Of a stretch of 64,000 bases of DNA, positions 24,724 through 36,618 are shown piece by piece (the first letter of the stretch is position 1; each line of letters starts with the position of its first letter). Under the pieces are notes generated by a model. It did not search any database and was not told where the DNA came from. It worked only from the letters and a program-made list of their open reading frames with translations. This DNA comes from Papilionanthe hookeriana x Papilionanthe teres (taxonomy: Eukaryota; Streptophyta; Magnoliopsida; Asparagales; Orchidaceae), in assembly GCA_022702705.1 (NCBI GenBank), contig CM040430.1:71747982-71811981 (forward strand), given 5' to 3'. The translations under genes were made by a program, and so were the position numbers.

Positions 24724-24781
24724 TCCTCATTTTTCTTTTTCTTTTTCTTTTTCTTTTTCTTTTTCTTTTTTCTAATGAGGA
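24724..24781 (-). other. Purine tract enclosed in an 8-bp stem, 3' UTR of C
   Basis: Plus strand TCCTCATT (24724-24731), a TTTTTC repeat, and AATGAGGA (24774-24781). The arms are perfectly complementary. Flanking blocks (GCATCTCCTCGAAGCTTC on one side, TACTGTATCCGGAGAGCC on the other) recur in E and F, and in altered form in B. The transcript has a purine-rich loop. Confidence 0.7.
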
Positions 24782-25700
24782 TTACTGTATCCGGAGAGCC
24801 TCGTTAATAATTTTGAACTTCATTTTCATCTTCCTAAATTTGAAACTTAGAAATATTTCTTAGCTTATATATACTTCATAGTTTTTACTTCATTGATTTT
24901 CAATCTATTCTTTTTCACTTGAATACTTAAGAATTTTAATTTTAGAATATAGTTTTCCTTACTAAAAATAGTTTACTATATTCTTATTCCCTTTAACCAA
25001 ATATTTTATTCTATTTAATTAATTAAAGCACTAGAAATATTTCATTTAACCTTTTATAATAATTAAATAAAATAATTCATATTAATTAAATTGAAAAATT
25101 TGCTTATGAAAATCAATTTATAATAATTTGAAAATAGAAATTGAGAACAAGTTAATAACTAAATTTGTATTTTACTCCCCACCAAACTTAAATTTTTATA
25201 TCTACTCTAAATAATGAAAAAAAAAAGTAAATAAATCATACCTTTGAAGTTTAGGTATTTCTTTTTCTTTGAAATTTTTGCGAGCTTTTTCATTTTTCAT
25301 TGAACCTGTACTCGTTAGTATTCTCCATATATATATAACAATTTAAAGAAAATGCGGGGATAAAATGCGAGATAAGTATTAAATACAACAATTAAAATTA
25401 ACTCTACAATACACATATGAATTACTAACATATTAAAACAATTTTACTAACACATTAACAATTTTACAACTTAAAACAATACAAAATAAAATAAAAACAT
25501 ACTAAAGAAAACTAACATCCTATTTAACATAAAAACAAATGCAATTAACTAACACAAAAACAAAAACTAAACTACTATACCAATTCAAGCAAATAATCTA
25601 ACAAATATCCAATGTCTCACAACATAAAGTACTGAATATTACAAACATATAAAAGTTTCAAAAATAACTTAACATCAAACAAACAAAAACAAATAAAGTC

Positions 25701-25750
25701 CTAATCTTCTATATTGAAGTCCCAAACTATATTGTCATCCCCTCCTTGAT
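25701..25750 (-). pseudogene. Possible C-terminal remnant of env-like ORF 2 in C
   Basis: On the minus strand a short acidic tail (QGGDDNIVWDFNIED then stop) resembles the end of ORF 2 in F and E (EPDDGGAFAEDKDW stop). The rest of ORF 2 is absent from C. The match is short and could be chance. Confidence 0.35.
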
Positions 25751-26094
25751 CTGCCTTATATTATATTTCCGATCACATCATTTATTAATTTAATATGAAG
25801 ATTAGCTACTTATACACAAACAAATTCACACAACACAACAAATTAACTTTAATATTGAAATCCATGAGATGTACAAACTAACATAATTTTAAACTCTATA
25901 ATCAAACTTCGATTCTCCAATCCTTGCTACTAATCAGCATCGCAAACCAATCCACGACACACTAAATGCCGATACTAAAACTATGACGCATATCTCAATT
26001 AAATTTGAGATATTCAAATCATCACTCCACACATAATAAAATCTAAATCAAATCAAATAACATAAATACAAACATACTATGGAAATCTTTACTA

Positions 26095-27216
26095 CTACTC
26101 TTCAAGGTCGAATTTTCATCTTCTCGCACAAATAAGTTATAGAAAGGCTCGAAGGGACACTTCGAGCGGATTCTTCGATGATCCAACCCTTCGTCTCGAC
26201 AAATGAAGAAAGCTAGCTTCCAAGTGTCCGAGAATGATCAAAGTGTTCCTTCATCCTCCAGTCAATGTGATCAAATAAATCAGATATATTGTCGATTGAA
26301 TCTCTCACTTTCTGCAGTTCTTTCTCCATTCCTTTAATTTTATTCATAAGTAACTCCGTTTTAGGCCTTGCTATAGGATTATTCTATGAAGCTCTATCAG
26401 AGATAAATGTAATTTCATCATTATTGTCCAAAGTAGGAAACATATCTGTAGGATCAAGCGGCTTCCAAGGTAACGAACCTTTTCCCAAGCTTCATAAGAA
26501 ACCCGGTACTCGATCGCATAATGCAAAAATAGTAGACGGGTGTCCTAGTCCGTGAACCGACCCATGCACAATTAAACCCGATGCGTACTTAACAATTATT
26601 GATCCAACATCAATAGGCAATCCATTTTGAATACAATAATTCAATATAGTGCATTCCTTCGAAACCTTGTTTACCCTCGTAGTAGGTAACAATTTAGATG
26701 AGATGAAAAAATGCCGGTGCTTTGAGACAGGGATTCGAAAGTGATGCGGAGAAACTAACATACCCGTCTTCACGCATTTCCCAATCTTCCGGTTCATCGA
26801 TCGGATATCGAAATATCTCATTCATATTATATCGAGAAGGCACAAAATTTGAATAGTGACATACCGGGGTGTTTTCTATAGAGAATAATTCATTTACTCT
26901 TAATGGAGTAAACGTCACCCATCTTCCTCGGACGTAGACATTCCCATTGTTGATCGTATGTAAGTTAGAGTAGAACTCTTTCACAACTGGTATAACAACA
27001 ACAGACGTAGTGTAACAAAATACCTCCCAGCTGCGCCGCGCGATCGTTTCTTCTATCTTCGTAGTGGAATTCTCTAATCCTCGATTGACAAATCCCCGTT
27101 CCTTGATAACTCTTTTCTTTACCAAAACCTTGTTGAAGATCCGCTGCGCTTCGCACTCACAAATTTCCTCCCGTTAAACACTCCGAATTAGAGGAATCTA
27201 AGAATTTGGAGGCCAT
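26095..27216 (-). pseudogene. env-like ORF 1 of C
   Basis: Starts at ATG 27216 (MASKFLDSSNSE) after a pyrimidine-rich leader. The core SWEVFCYTTSVVVIPVVKEF lies in 26694-27125, followed by GNVYVRGRWVTFTPLRVNEL. After a frame change near 26700 comes ECTILNYCIQNGLPIDVGSI (26492-26821). The C-terminal part has a coiled-coil segment (KGMEKELQKVRDSIDNISDL, then DHIDWRMKEHFD) and a short acidic end near 26095. There are three or more frameshifts but few stops. Known family facts stop at an Athila-associated domain of unknown function; older literature calls it env-like. Confidence 0.75.
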
Positions 27217-27350
27217 TATGGTGAATGGAATGAATTCTAGTGAAGAAGGCGAGATCTAGAATGATTTAAGAATGGGTTTTCACAAAGGAATTGGTGTTGA
27301 AACCGTCCAAATCGGCATTTAAATTATAAATAACTCATCTTTATAACTTC

Positions 27351-27522
27351 CTCGCCGTCGGCGAGAAGTTTCTCGTCGTCGGTGACTCGCTTATAAAACC
27401 GCCTCCCATGTTCTCGCCGTCGGCGGGACGTTCCTCGCCGTCGGCCGAGCTCGATAAATAAACCGAATTTAATTTAGGCGTGAACCTCGCCGTCGGCGAG
27501 TATCGACCTCGCCGTCGGCGAG
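27351..27522 (-). promoter_or_regulatory. GC palindromes before env-like ORF 1 of C
   Basis: CTCGCCGTCGGCGAG is perfect at 27351-27365, 27486-27500 and 27508-27522; variants are at about 27371-27385, 27413-27426 and 27434-27449. It is the same unit as in C's LTR. TTATAAAG and TTATTTATAA follow on the minus strand at about 27325-27348, before ATG 27216. Confidence 0.75.
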
Positions 27523-27675
27523 ATTCCAAAATAATGTCCAATTTCGCTCTAAATCGAATAATTTCTTTTCTCATCATAATGGTTCGAATATGTGATGATT
27601 CTTAATAATAATTGAGTAGTAAAGTTTCAATAATATAGACTAACTATTAAGAAACAATAAAAATAGATAACTAAT

Positions 27676-27722
27676 ATGGGTTGCCTCCCATAAAGCGCTT
27701 GGTTTAACGTCGTCGCCCGACC
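27676..27722 (-). promoter_or_regulatory. Conserved post-pol block of C
   Basis: Minus strand GACGTTAAACCAAGCGCTTT followed by ATGGGAGGCAACCCAT. The end forms a perfect TATGGG/CCCATA stem around AGGCAA. Confidence 0.75.
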
Positions 27723-27743
27723 TAATTTCAATTATTAATCGAG

Positions 27744-28990
27744 TCAACTAAGCATTAAAACCTCTTTATAGTTAGGTCTTATACCTTCGAAATATGGTTT
27801 TAATCTATGTCCATTAACTTTAAATTTATGTCCAGTTTTTGGTTCTTCGATTTCTATAGTTCCGTATGAAAATATTTGAGTTATGGTGAAAGGTCCTAAC
27901 CATCGAGACTTCAATTTTCCAGGAAATAATTTCAATCTAGTATTATATAGCAAAACTTCCTGTCCTGGTTCAAAATTTCTCTGATTAATCTTCCGATCAT
28001 GCCATAATTTCATCTTTTCTTTATAAATCCGATCATTATGATATGATTCATTTCTTAATTCTTCCAATTCATTTAATTGCAGCAATCTTTTCTCACCAGC
28101 TTCCTTCATATTATAATTAAATTCTTTAATCGCCCAATATGCTTTATGTTCTAATTCAACTGGTAAGTGGCATGTTTTTCCATATATAAGCTCTATAAGG
28201 AGTCATTCCAATCGAGTTTTATAAGCAATTCTATAAGCCTATAATGCAATTGATCTAATCTAATAGACCAATCTAACCTTTTTGGGTTTACTGATTTTTC
28301 TAAAATACGTTTAATCTCACGATTAGATACATCGACTAATCCGCTAGTCTCGTGGATGATAAGCAAGTGGATATCTTATGAGTAATATTGTATTTTTCTA
28401 CTAGTTTGTGAATGTATTTATTTCTAAAATGAGTTCCTCCGTCAGTGATAATCACTCTCGGCATTCCAAATCTAGTAAAAATATTTTTCATCAGAAATTT
28501 TGAAACACTCTTAGCATCACACCTATGTAAAGCTTGTGCCTCAATCCATTTGGAAACATAATCAACAGCTACTAATATATATGAGTTTCCAAAGGAAGGA
28601 ATAAAAGGTCCCATAAAATCTAATCCCCAAACATCAAAAATTTCAACTTCTAATATAAAATTCGGAGGCATTTCATTTTTTCTATATATATTTCCTACTC
28701 TTTGACATTTATCGCAAGTTTTAATATATCTCGTATACATCTCTAAATAGAGTAGGCCAATAAAATCCAGATTGTAGAATCTTAGAAGCGGTTTTATCGG
28801 TCCCAAAATGTCATCCAAAATCGGAATCATGACATTTTTGAATAATTGGTTCGGTTTCTTCATAAGGTACACATCTTCTAATAATTAAATCCTTACATTG
28901 CTTATATAAATATGGTTCATCCCAAAAATAGGTTTTCATATCATGGATGAATTTTTTTCGTTTTTGCAAAGTTAGCATAGGTGGTAAAAT
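27744..28990 (-). pseudogene. Integrase of C
   Basis: The catalytic core within 28336-28872 keeps both visible aspartates (AVDYVSKWIEA and RVIITDGGTHF). The zinc-binding region reads KTCDKCQRVG, with its histidine half in another frame. A frameshift follows at about 28340, in the AYHPQTSG region. The C-terminal part is in 27744-28109 (EVLLYNTRLKLFPGKLKSRW; FKVNGHRLKPYFEG). Breaks are frameshifts, some of which may be sequence errors. Confidence 0.8.
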
Positions 28991-29015
28991 ATTACTAACT
29001 ATATAGTTTACTATA

Positions 29016-30480
29016 TCAGGCATACCATGGTATTTTCCACTCATTGATATTATATAGTTGTTCATCGAGAAAATCGTATATAATTTCATTTTCAATATCG
29101 GATAATTCATGATTTTCTAATCTTGATAAATGATCCGCAATTTGATTATCGGTTCCTTTCTTATTAACGATCTCAAAATCGAATTCTTGCATTAATAGCA
29201 TCCATCTAATTAATCTTGGTTTGGAATCTTTCTTTTGCATTAAATATTTGATAGCAGAATGATCAGTATGAACGATACATTTTGTTCCAATCAGATAAGG
29301 TCTAAATTTATTAAAACCATATACTACCGCTAATAATTTATTTTCTCAGTAATCGTATAATTTATTTCAGACATCATTTAGAGTTTTACTAGCATAGTAT
29401 ATAACTTTAAAAATCTTTTCATATCTTTGCCTAAGAACTCGCTCCTACGAAGATAATCACTAGCATCACACATAAGCTCAAATGGTTTCTCCCAGTTAGG
29501 TGAAACTATTATAGGTGCTGTAATTAATTTTTCTTTTAAGAGTTCAAAAGCATTCGGGCATTCGATTGTAAATTCAAATTTCTTGTCCTTTTCGAGAAGT
29601 TGGCATAGAGGTTTAGTAATTTTTGAAAAATCTTTTATATAGCGTCCGTAGAATCCGAGCATGTCCAAGAAAACTTCTTACCCCTTTTACCGTAGTTGGA
29701 GGTGGTAATTTAGCTATAACTTGAATTTTTGCATGGTCCACTTCCATGCCTTTTTCCGAAATTTTATGCCCTAATACAATGCCGCCCGCAACCATAAATT
29801 GACATTTCTCCCAATTTAGAACTAAATTTGTTTTCTCACATACTTCTAATACTTTTTCAAGATGAGTTAAGCATGTGTCAAATGTTGTTCCAAATACAGA
29901 GAAATCATCCATAAATACTTCTATTCCATTGTCAATTAACTTACTAAATATAGACATCATACATCTCCGGAATGTTGCTTGGTGCATTACATAATCCAAA
30001 AGGCATTCTTCGAAAAGCGAAAGTTCCATAAGGACTAGTAAATGTAGTTTTCTCTTGATCCTCAGGAGCAATTTGTATTTGATGATAACCGGTGTATCCA
30101 TCTAGAAAACAAAAATACTTATGTCCGGCTAATCTATCTAACATCCGGTCTAGAAATGGTAAAGGGAAGTGATCTTTCCTGGTGGCGGTATTTAATTTCC
30201 TATAATCAATACATATACGCCAACCAAGTAACTTGTCTTATAGGAATAAGATCGTTATTTTCATTAGCGGTGACGGTCACTCCTCCCTTCTTAGGAACAC
30301 AGAGTGAATTGGGCTTACCTAACCACCGTCGGAAATAGGATATATAATACCATTTTCTAACCATTTTAAAATTTCTTTCTTAACTACTTCTTTCATTATC
30401 GGGTTTAATCTCCTTTGGGGATCTCGCTTTAGGTTTATGTTCATCATCTAAAATAATTCTATGCATACGGATTGAAGGAC
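29016..30480 (-). pseudogene. Reverse transcriptase/RNase H of C
   Basis: RT: FLDGYTGYHQIQIAPEDQEK (29944-30144), catalytic VFMDDFSVF (about 29915-29940), then LVLNWEKCQFMVAGGIVLGH. RNase H: MCDASDY (29378-29668) and DNQIADHLSRLENH (29016-29240). Consecutive frames overlap at their ends (30144/30101, 29668/29613), the pattern of isolated 1-2 nt indels in an otherwise intact gene. Confidence 0.85.
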
Positions 30481-30568
30481 TAATTCCTTTAATATCTCGC
30501 TAAAGTCCAACCAAAAGTTTTCTTATATTTTTTTAAAGTTTCTAAAAGTTTTTATTCTTGAGATTCGT

Positions 30569-31480
30569 TTAATGCAGTATGAAATAATAAGCTGGTAAAG
30601 TTGAAGAATTACCTAAATAAGCATATTTCAAATGATCGAGTAATATTTTTAGCTCAAGTTCGGGAGGTTTAATAATTGATGGAACTATATTCTTGTCGGT
30701 GTTTTCGGTATTATCCAAAAATTCAAATCTTTCCTGAATATACTCTAGTTCTTCATTATTATCTTCAATTAATTCGGTGTTTTCCTTTTCTAATTTATCT
30801 TCGTAATATTCCTTAAAATGTTCTTGTTGTAAATGTTCAAGTATTTCCATCCGAAAACATTCATCATCTTTTTCTAGCGCAGGATATTTCATTGATTTTG
30901 CAATATTAAATGTAACTTTTTGGTCATTTACTCTCATAGTTAATTCTCCTTTCTGAACATCAATCATAGCTTTTCCAGTAGCTAAAAATGGTCTTCCTAA
31001 AATGATAGGAATTTTTTTATCTTCCTCCATATCTAAAACAATAAAATCTACTCTGGGAAGATAAATTTATCCACTTTTACTAACACATCTTCAATAACTC
31101 CCTTAGGATAGGTAACCGAACGATCAGCTAATTGAAGGGTTACTGAAGTAGGTGTAATTTTTCCTAATCCTAATCTCTTAAAAATCGATATAGGCATTAG
31201 ATTGATGCTTGCTCCTAAGTCACACAAAGCTTTTCCATAAAATTTTTCTCCTATAGTGCAGGGTATAGTGAAACTTCTAGGATCTTTCAACTTTTCAGAA
31301 GCTTCTTCGAATAATAGCACTACACTCTTCACTAAGTGCGACTGTTTCATTATCAGTTGAATTTTCTTTTCTTATTTAGAATATCTTTCATAAATTTTAC
31401 ATAATTTGGCATCCGATCTAAAGCTTCGACAAAAGGTATATTGATTGTTAATTTCTTTAATATTTCAAGGAATTTAGCAA
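30569..31480 (-). pseudogene. Aspartic protease and linker of C
   Basis: CDLGASINLMPISIFKRLGL in 31048-31350, then a frameshift at about 31040-31048, then IPIILGRPFLATGKAMIDVQ and the acidic linker (30569-31030). The site of the shift reads CTCTGGGAAG where A has CAGGAAAG. Confidence 0.85.
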
Positions 31481-31499
31481 ATTGTTTATCTTTTTTATG

Positions 31500-33058
31500 T
31501 TGAGCTAGTCGTTGAGGAAATGGTGGTGGAGGTTTTTCAACGAAATTTTCATAGGTATTAAAGGATGTTCTAAGTTTGAATCTTGTCGAAGTGTTTCCTT
31601 TTCAATTTCCACTTCCTCTTTTGGCTTTCAAGTTCTTTTTGAATTTGAGGTTCTAATTCTTTTCCACTCCTTAGTTGTATTGCTTTAATTTGTTCTTTTC
31701 CTTGATCTTTAGGATTTATTTCCACATTACTAGGAAAAGTTCCAGGTATTCTATTATTTAGCGCAGATAGCAATATGTCCAAGTTGAGTTTCGATATTTT
31801 TAATAGATGTTCCTTGAATTTGTAATTGATTTCCTTGAATTTGTAGTTGATTTCCTTGATTTTGTAGTTGATGACCCATATTCAAAATTAATTCATCCAT
31901 AGATAATTTCTTATCTTTGAATTGAGGGTTATTGTTATTAAATCCAGGTGGGTAATTAGGTTTTTAGTTTGGATTTGTTTGATTAGGTTGATTCATCCAT
32001 TGTTGATTAGATGTGTTATTCCAATTAAAATTTGGATGAGTCTTCCAACCAGGATTATAATAGTTTGAATAAGGGTTATTAGTTCTATTATTAATAGCAT
32101 TTAATGTTTCATAATTAGATTGAGATTCTATGATTTGTTTAGATGAGTTTTCTTCTAAAGTAGGAGAGTAGTTCATTCCAAAATGATCTAATTTCTTAGA
32201 TATAGCAGCAATTTGAGAAGCTAACATAGATATTGCATCGTTTTCATGAATGTCGGCTATCTTTTTCGGATTTACTCTATCAAGTGAGCCATTGGAAATT
32301 ATTTGTTGCCATTTCTTCAATTAGTGCATAAGCTTCATCAAATGGTTTAGACATTAATGAACCTCCAAGACGACAGATCGATGATTGATCTTAAAGATCC
32401 TACTAATCCATTATAAAAGGTTTGAATAATCAACCAATCTGGTAGCGCATGATGTGGGCATTTCTTAAGAAGTTCCTTAAATCTCTCCCAAGCTTCATAT
32501 ATTGATTCTCCATCTAACTGACAAAAAGAAGTTATATCATTTCTAAACTTAGCAGTTTTAGATGGTGGAAAATATTTGGATAGAAATTTTTGTGATAATT
32601 CTCCCCAAGTTTTAATAGATCCAAGTGCTAACGAATTCAACTACATTTTAGCCTTATCCCTTAATGAAAAAGGAAAAAGTCTAAGTCTTATAAGCATCGT
32701 CGGATACTCCTCGATATTTAAAAGTAGCATAAAGTTCTAGAAAACTAGCAAGATCTAAGTTAGGATCTTCGTAGGTGAACCACTAAATTGATTGTTTTGT
32801 ACCATTTGGAAATTGCGAGGTTTAAGTTCAAATGAATTAGCAGACTACATCGGGGTTTTGAATAGTTAAATGAATTTCATCCGAAGTAGGGTTGGCATAA
32901 TCTCTTAATGGTCTTTGTTGGTTCATATTTTGAATTTCAGGAATATTCGCCATTTGTGTTAAATTTATAATTTGTTTCTTTTGTTTTCTAATTCTTTTAA
33001 TTGTACGCTCTAATTCAGAATCGTAAGGTATTAAATTTTCGTTTCCAAATTTGCGCAT
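31500..33058 (-). pseudogene. gag of C
   Basis: Starts at ATG 33058 (MRKFGNENLIPYDSELERTI), a few residues different from B and D but with the same YDSELE motif. Capsid-like region in 32347-32640 and 31964-32320 (CQLDGESIYEAWERFKELLK; NPYSNYYNPGWKTHPNF). C-terminal region 31570-31782. A small triplicate of TTTGTAATTGATTTCCTTGA-like units at about 31814-31872 encodes a repeated N-Q-L-Q-I pattern. Several frameshifts break it. Confidence 0.8.
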
Positions 33059-33137
33059 ACAATTTTAGAATAGATATTAATTTATTTATTATGATTATTT
33101 TAAAATAGTCCGTTACTCTAGTAAATTTTTCTTACTT

Positions 33138-33155
33138 TCCCCGGCAACGGCGCCA
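33138..33155 (-). other. Primer-binding site of C (tRNA-Asp)
   Basis: Plus strand TCCCCGGCAACGGCGCCA, identical to the 3' end of plant tRNA-Asp; 6 nt separate it from the LTR. Confidence 0.93.
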
Positions 33156-33161
33156 AAAACT

Positions 33162-34797
33162 TGGTCCACAATTTTATATTATGATATTTTTTAATTTAAT
33201 TACAACGACGCCAAAAACTTGACCCCGCTATATTATATGTATAGAATTGTAATTGTTTATGTTGTGGATGCTACGCAAGTATACGTATCGTATCAAGTAA
33301 TACAGGGCTCTAGCGGAGTCTCAGTTATCGATCCCACGAGGAAATAGAAAATTAAATAACAACTAATTTTAAAATAATAATAATAATAATTTTAAAATAG
33401 TATACGAAAATTTGGAATTCTAAATTTAAGCGCAATAAAGTAAACTAAGTATTTTAATTAGGTAACTTAACTAAGTAGAAAATTAATACGTATTGAAAGT
33501 GCAGGAAATTAAACTAATTGCTAAATAAGTCTTAACTATTCGGAAAAAGTATCTTTCCCCTTGTTTAGAAATTTAAGTGATTGATGAATTTAAATAGATA
33601 ATTTTAAGGTATTGTGACAAATAGGAGCATTCCTATTCTTTACCCTTTGGTCCAGGTGTAAAGAATATTGACTAATCATATGTTTGATTACTCAATCTGC
33701 GGTTAGGCTGGGAGGATACCGACTGCCACTTCAGAGCTCCCACGTTCCCCTCGCCTGGGGGCTAACATCTACACTTCAGCTCTCAAACAATTGGACCGAA
33801 TTGAATATTTTAGTCTGTCACACTAAAATGCTCTATTCTACGCCCAGTGGTATTATTTCCCTATTTATTTGCACCCTCCTTCCAAGACTTTTGAACTCCC
33901 CGAATATCAGATGTAATTTTTACTATAGTTGATAATCAACACATTTTAACAAATCAAATGGCCAGTTTGAAAGTAAATTAAGTTTTAAGTAAAAATTATC
34001 ACAATTTATTAATATTTAAAAGTACTTCTATTTTTAGTTCATCTAGTCACTTAATTTCATAAACAGGGAGAAAGACTAAATTAACTACTCGTAATGCATG
34101 GGAACTAAACTAAGCATGGATTTCATTTAAAGTTAAAAACAATAAATATAAATACTTATCTCGATTTATCCCTAAGCGTACTCCTCGCAGTTCCTTTTCG
34201 ACTCTTCCTTCCAGACGATGTAAGACTCACTAAAAACTCACTAACTCACTAAAGACTCACTAATTACACTAATTAAGACTCTAAAGACTGCACACACACA
34301 TAAATAAAAGACTCTTAAGACACAAATTGACAAACTCCGAGGCCGAATTTCGGCCTCTATATATAGAGGTGAGCAAAGAACCAAGAGGTGTGTAAGCATC
34401 CCTTCAAAAAGTGTCCAGGTTCAATGTATCTGCGCCATTTGAACTAGCTCACTGTCGGCGACGAACTACCTCGCTGTCGGCGAGGCTTCTAGAAGGTCTT
34501 CGAACCGCGCTATCTCGCTGTCGGCGGGCTCAGGCTCACTATTAGCGAGACAGTTATAAATCCTTCAGAATTTTCTTCCTCGTACCCTCGCCGTCGGCGG
34601 GCTCGATCTCGCGTCGGCGACTCAGCACAAATTGCATTATTTTCTTCCTTTTTGCTCCAAATCCGCTCCTTTTTATGATTTTTGCTTTTATCACCTAAAT
34701 TCTACATTCCTGCAACAAAATAAAGAAAATACCTTTCTTTAAAGTGCAATTTCATCAAAAATAGGTATGAATTTCTTAATAAAATTTTCAGTGATCA
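33162..34797 (-). repeat. 5' LTR of C
   Basis: Matches 22690-24325 end to end with equal length. It has TATATATA at 34358-34365 within CCTCTATATATAGAGG, preceded by the palindrome GAGGCCGAA/TTCGGCCTC. Differences from the other LTR cluster at CAG/CTG sites (see findings). Confidence 0.93.
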
Positions 34798-34802
34798 ATC
34801 GA
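34798..34802. repeat. Target-site duplication of C, right copy
   Basis: ATCGA, identical to 22685-22689. Confidence 0.95.
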
Positions 34803-35192
34803 CTTAGAGGTAAGAGTTCTACTGCACCCTCTAGTTCATTACCTACTTCTTGTAGACCTTCTACTTTTCGACCCTCTACTTCTGCTGCTGAGCCACCATC
34901 TAGTTTTTGGGAGAATATGCATAAAAAATTTATAGAGCAGCAGAATATGTTACTTTTGACCCAGTGTAGAGTCGATACTATAGATTTGAAATTGGATCAT
35001 CATTCTGAGTACACTGAGAGGAAGAGTGATTTTGATGCAGAGTATTCTGAGTCTCTTATTAGATTCTTAAAGGGTGATCATTCATTACAGTTCCTGACCT
35101 GCCCAAGATTCTCACCTTTTGATATCCAGAACAAGCATGTAGATTTTTCTTTTGATGATGATGAGGATGAGGAGACAGCTAGTGATGAGTAG
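34803..35192 (+). pseudogene. env-like ORF 2 of B, C-terminal part
   Basis: Continues B's ORF 2 after the inserted C: RLRGKSSTAPSSS, a Ser/Thr/Pro-rich linker, then FIEQQNMLLLTQCRVDTIDL (helical), RFLKGDHSLQF and an acidic end DDDEDEETASDE, stop at 35192. F's ORF 2 has the same tail plan (RFLRGDTDVVFPTYPEYNPY, acidic end). The open frame that begins at 34767 includes LTR sequence of C and is artificial before 34798. Confidence 0.75.
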
Positions 35193-36618
35193 ATTTGTAG
35201 GATTGTGTATTTGTGTTATTTATGTTATGTTTTTTTAGTATGTTAGTTTTGCATGTATGTGATGATTTGTTTGTATTTATGTTTGATGCACTATTCTGGG
35301 ATACTTATTATTGTATTGATGATTGTTGGATTATGAAACTTTATTTCTGTAATGTGATGTTTTTTTTTCTGTGTTAGTATAGTAATAAGTACACCTGTTT
35401 AGTTTAGTTATTTTTTGTTTAAAAATAAAAAAAATGATTTTTGTAGAAATTAATCCTGCTTACTAAAATTATTCTATACATACTTAAACATTTCTTTTAT
35501 AGTCATAAAAACCATGTATAGAAATAAATTATTCCTTTCTAGATTATTTTTCATATACTTAGAAAAATTCTTAATAGAAATATGCTATTCTTTCTCTCAT
35601 ACTTTAGAAATTTTCATGATTTATGTTTATACCAAAGCTGAACTTTAAGGGAAGGGAAAATTCTTTGAAATTTCAATATTATTTATCCTTAAGTACTAAT
35701 ATTTTCTTTAAAAATATTAACATAACATAAGAAATGAAAATTTTTTTTAAGATTACTTAAATTTTTGAATTTATAAATAATTTAGTAAACTTAACTAAAA
35801 TTTAAATAATTTTGATTGATTTTAAAAATAGAATTATTTAACTCAAAGAATAATAAGATTAAAAATTTTTCTATTTATAGTAAAGAGAATTGTATTTTTT
35901 GAAATACTAAGGAATCAAGATTATTACTTGAAAAAGAAAAGATTGAAATAATTTTTGAAAAATACTTATTAAGAATGTCATATTTATTAAGTGAAAATGT
36001 ATAAGTTTTTAAATATAAGTTAATGATAGTGAAGTTTAAAATCATTAATAGGCTATCCTAATATAGTAAACCTCACAAAATAAAAAATAGAGGACTGAAA
36101 AATATCCTTAAAAGAGAGAGAGAGAGAGAGAGAAAAGAAGAACAGAGCAAAAAAAAGAGGGAAAAAAAGAAGGAAAGAGCAAAAAAAATAATAATAAAGA
36201 AGTGTGAGGAGAAGCTTGAGGAGATGCCTAATCAAAAATTGGATTCACTTAAATTATCTTATAGGAAGAAAACTAATTACATTTTTAACTTAATTTTTAT
36301 GTACAAGCATCTTTACTAGAAAAGTTTTCATGAAAACCTTTTTCTTGTAAATTAGCTATGTGACCTTAATATTATAAATTATAATTATTTTTGAAATAAA
36401 TGAAAATTTTAAAGTCTTATGATTTGGCAGTTAAGTATTGTTTAAATTCTTAAAATTAACCTTAATTAGTGAAATTTGGTTAAAGATTTACTAGAGCATT
36501 TATAAAACCAAAAATTACATGGAATCTTAAATATTTAAAACTTCATTCCAGATGTTATACATTTTATGTAATAAAAAGGGTTACTTCAGGACAAGTAACG
36601 TTTAAGTTTGGGGGAATT
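35193..36618 (+). other. 3' UTR of B, with hairpin-enclosed purine tract and PPT
   Basis: AT-rich and noncoding. CCTCACA (36071-36077) and TGTGAGG (36203-36209) pair perfectly around a purine tract that includes (GA)n at about 36113-36133. The block GAGGAGAAGCTTGAGGAGAT follows. PPT AAGTTTGGGGGAATT is at 36604-36618. Nothing else is recognised. Confidence 0.7.

Larger units (their letters stand above)
22690..34797 (-). mobile_element. Element C: full-length Athila-like retrotransposon
   Basis: LTRs at 22690-24325 and 33162-34797 are both 1636 bp, flanked by perfect ATCGA duplications. Minus-strand order: 5' LTR (right), PBS 33138-33155, gag, protease, RT/RNase H, integrase (to 27744), post-pol block, palindromes, env-like ORF 1, 3' UTR, PPT 24326-24338, 3' LTR. 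The perfect duplication and equal LTR lengths make it the youngest insertion in view. Unlike A and B, its genes are broken mainly by frameshifts and seldom by stops. Confidence 0.95.

Noticed and set aside
24729..24771. Plain microsatellite
   Set aside because: As a simple (TTTTTC)n it would be ordinary, but the repeat unit differs between families while position and flanking stem are kept, so it is treated as part of a conserved module.
27341..27577. 78-residue minus-strand frame rich in Arg and Pro
   Set aside because: It is created by the GC palindromes read through in one frame. No counterpart exists in the other families.
33138..33155. tRNA-Asp gene fragment
   Set aside because: Only the 18 nt of the tRNA 3' end are present, next to an LTR. 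This is the primer-binding site, not a tRNA gene; no cloverleaf flanks it.
34767..34802. N-terminal extension of the env-like tail ORF (MNFLIKFSVIN)
   Set aside because: These codons come from C's LTR and the target duplication; the true frame continues from 22689.
36053..36235. Hydrophobic 60-residue minus-strand frame resembling a membrane peptide
   Set aside because: It is the antisense of B's purine tract (Leu/Phe/Ser from CTT/TTC), not a gene.
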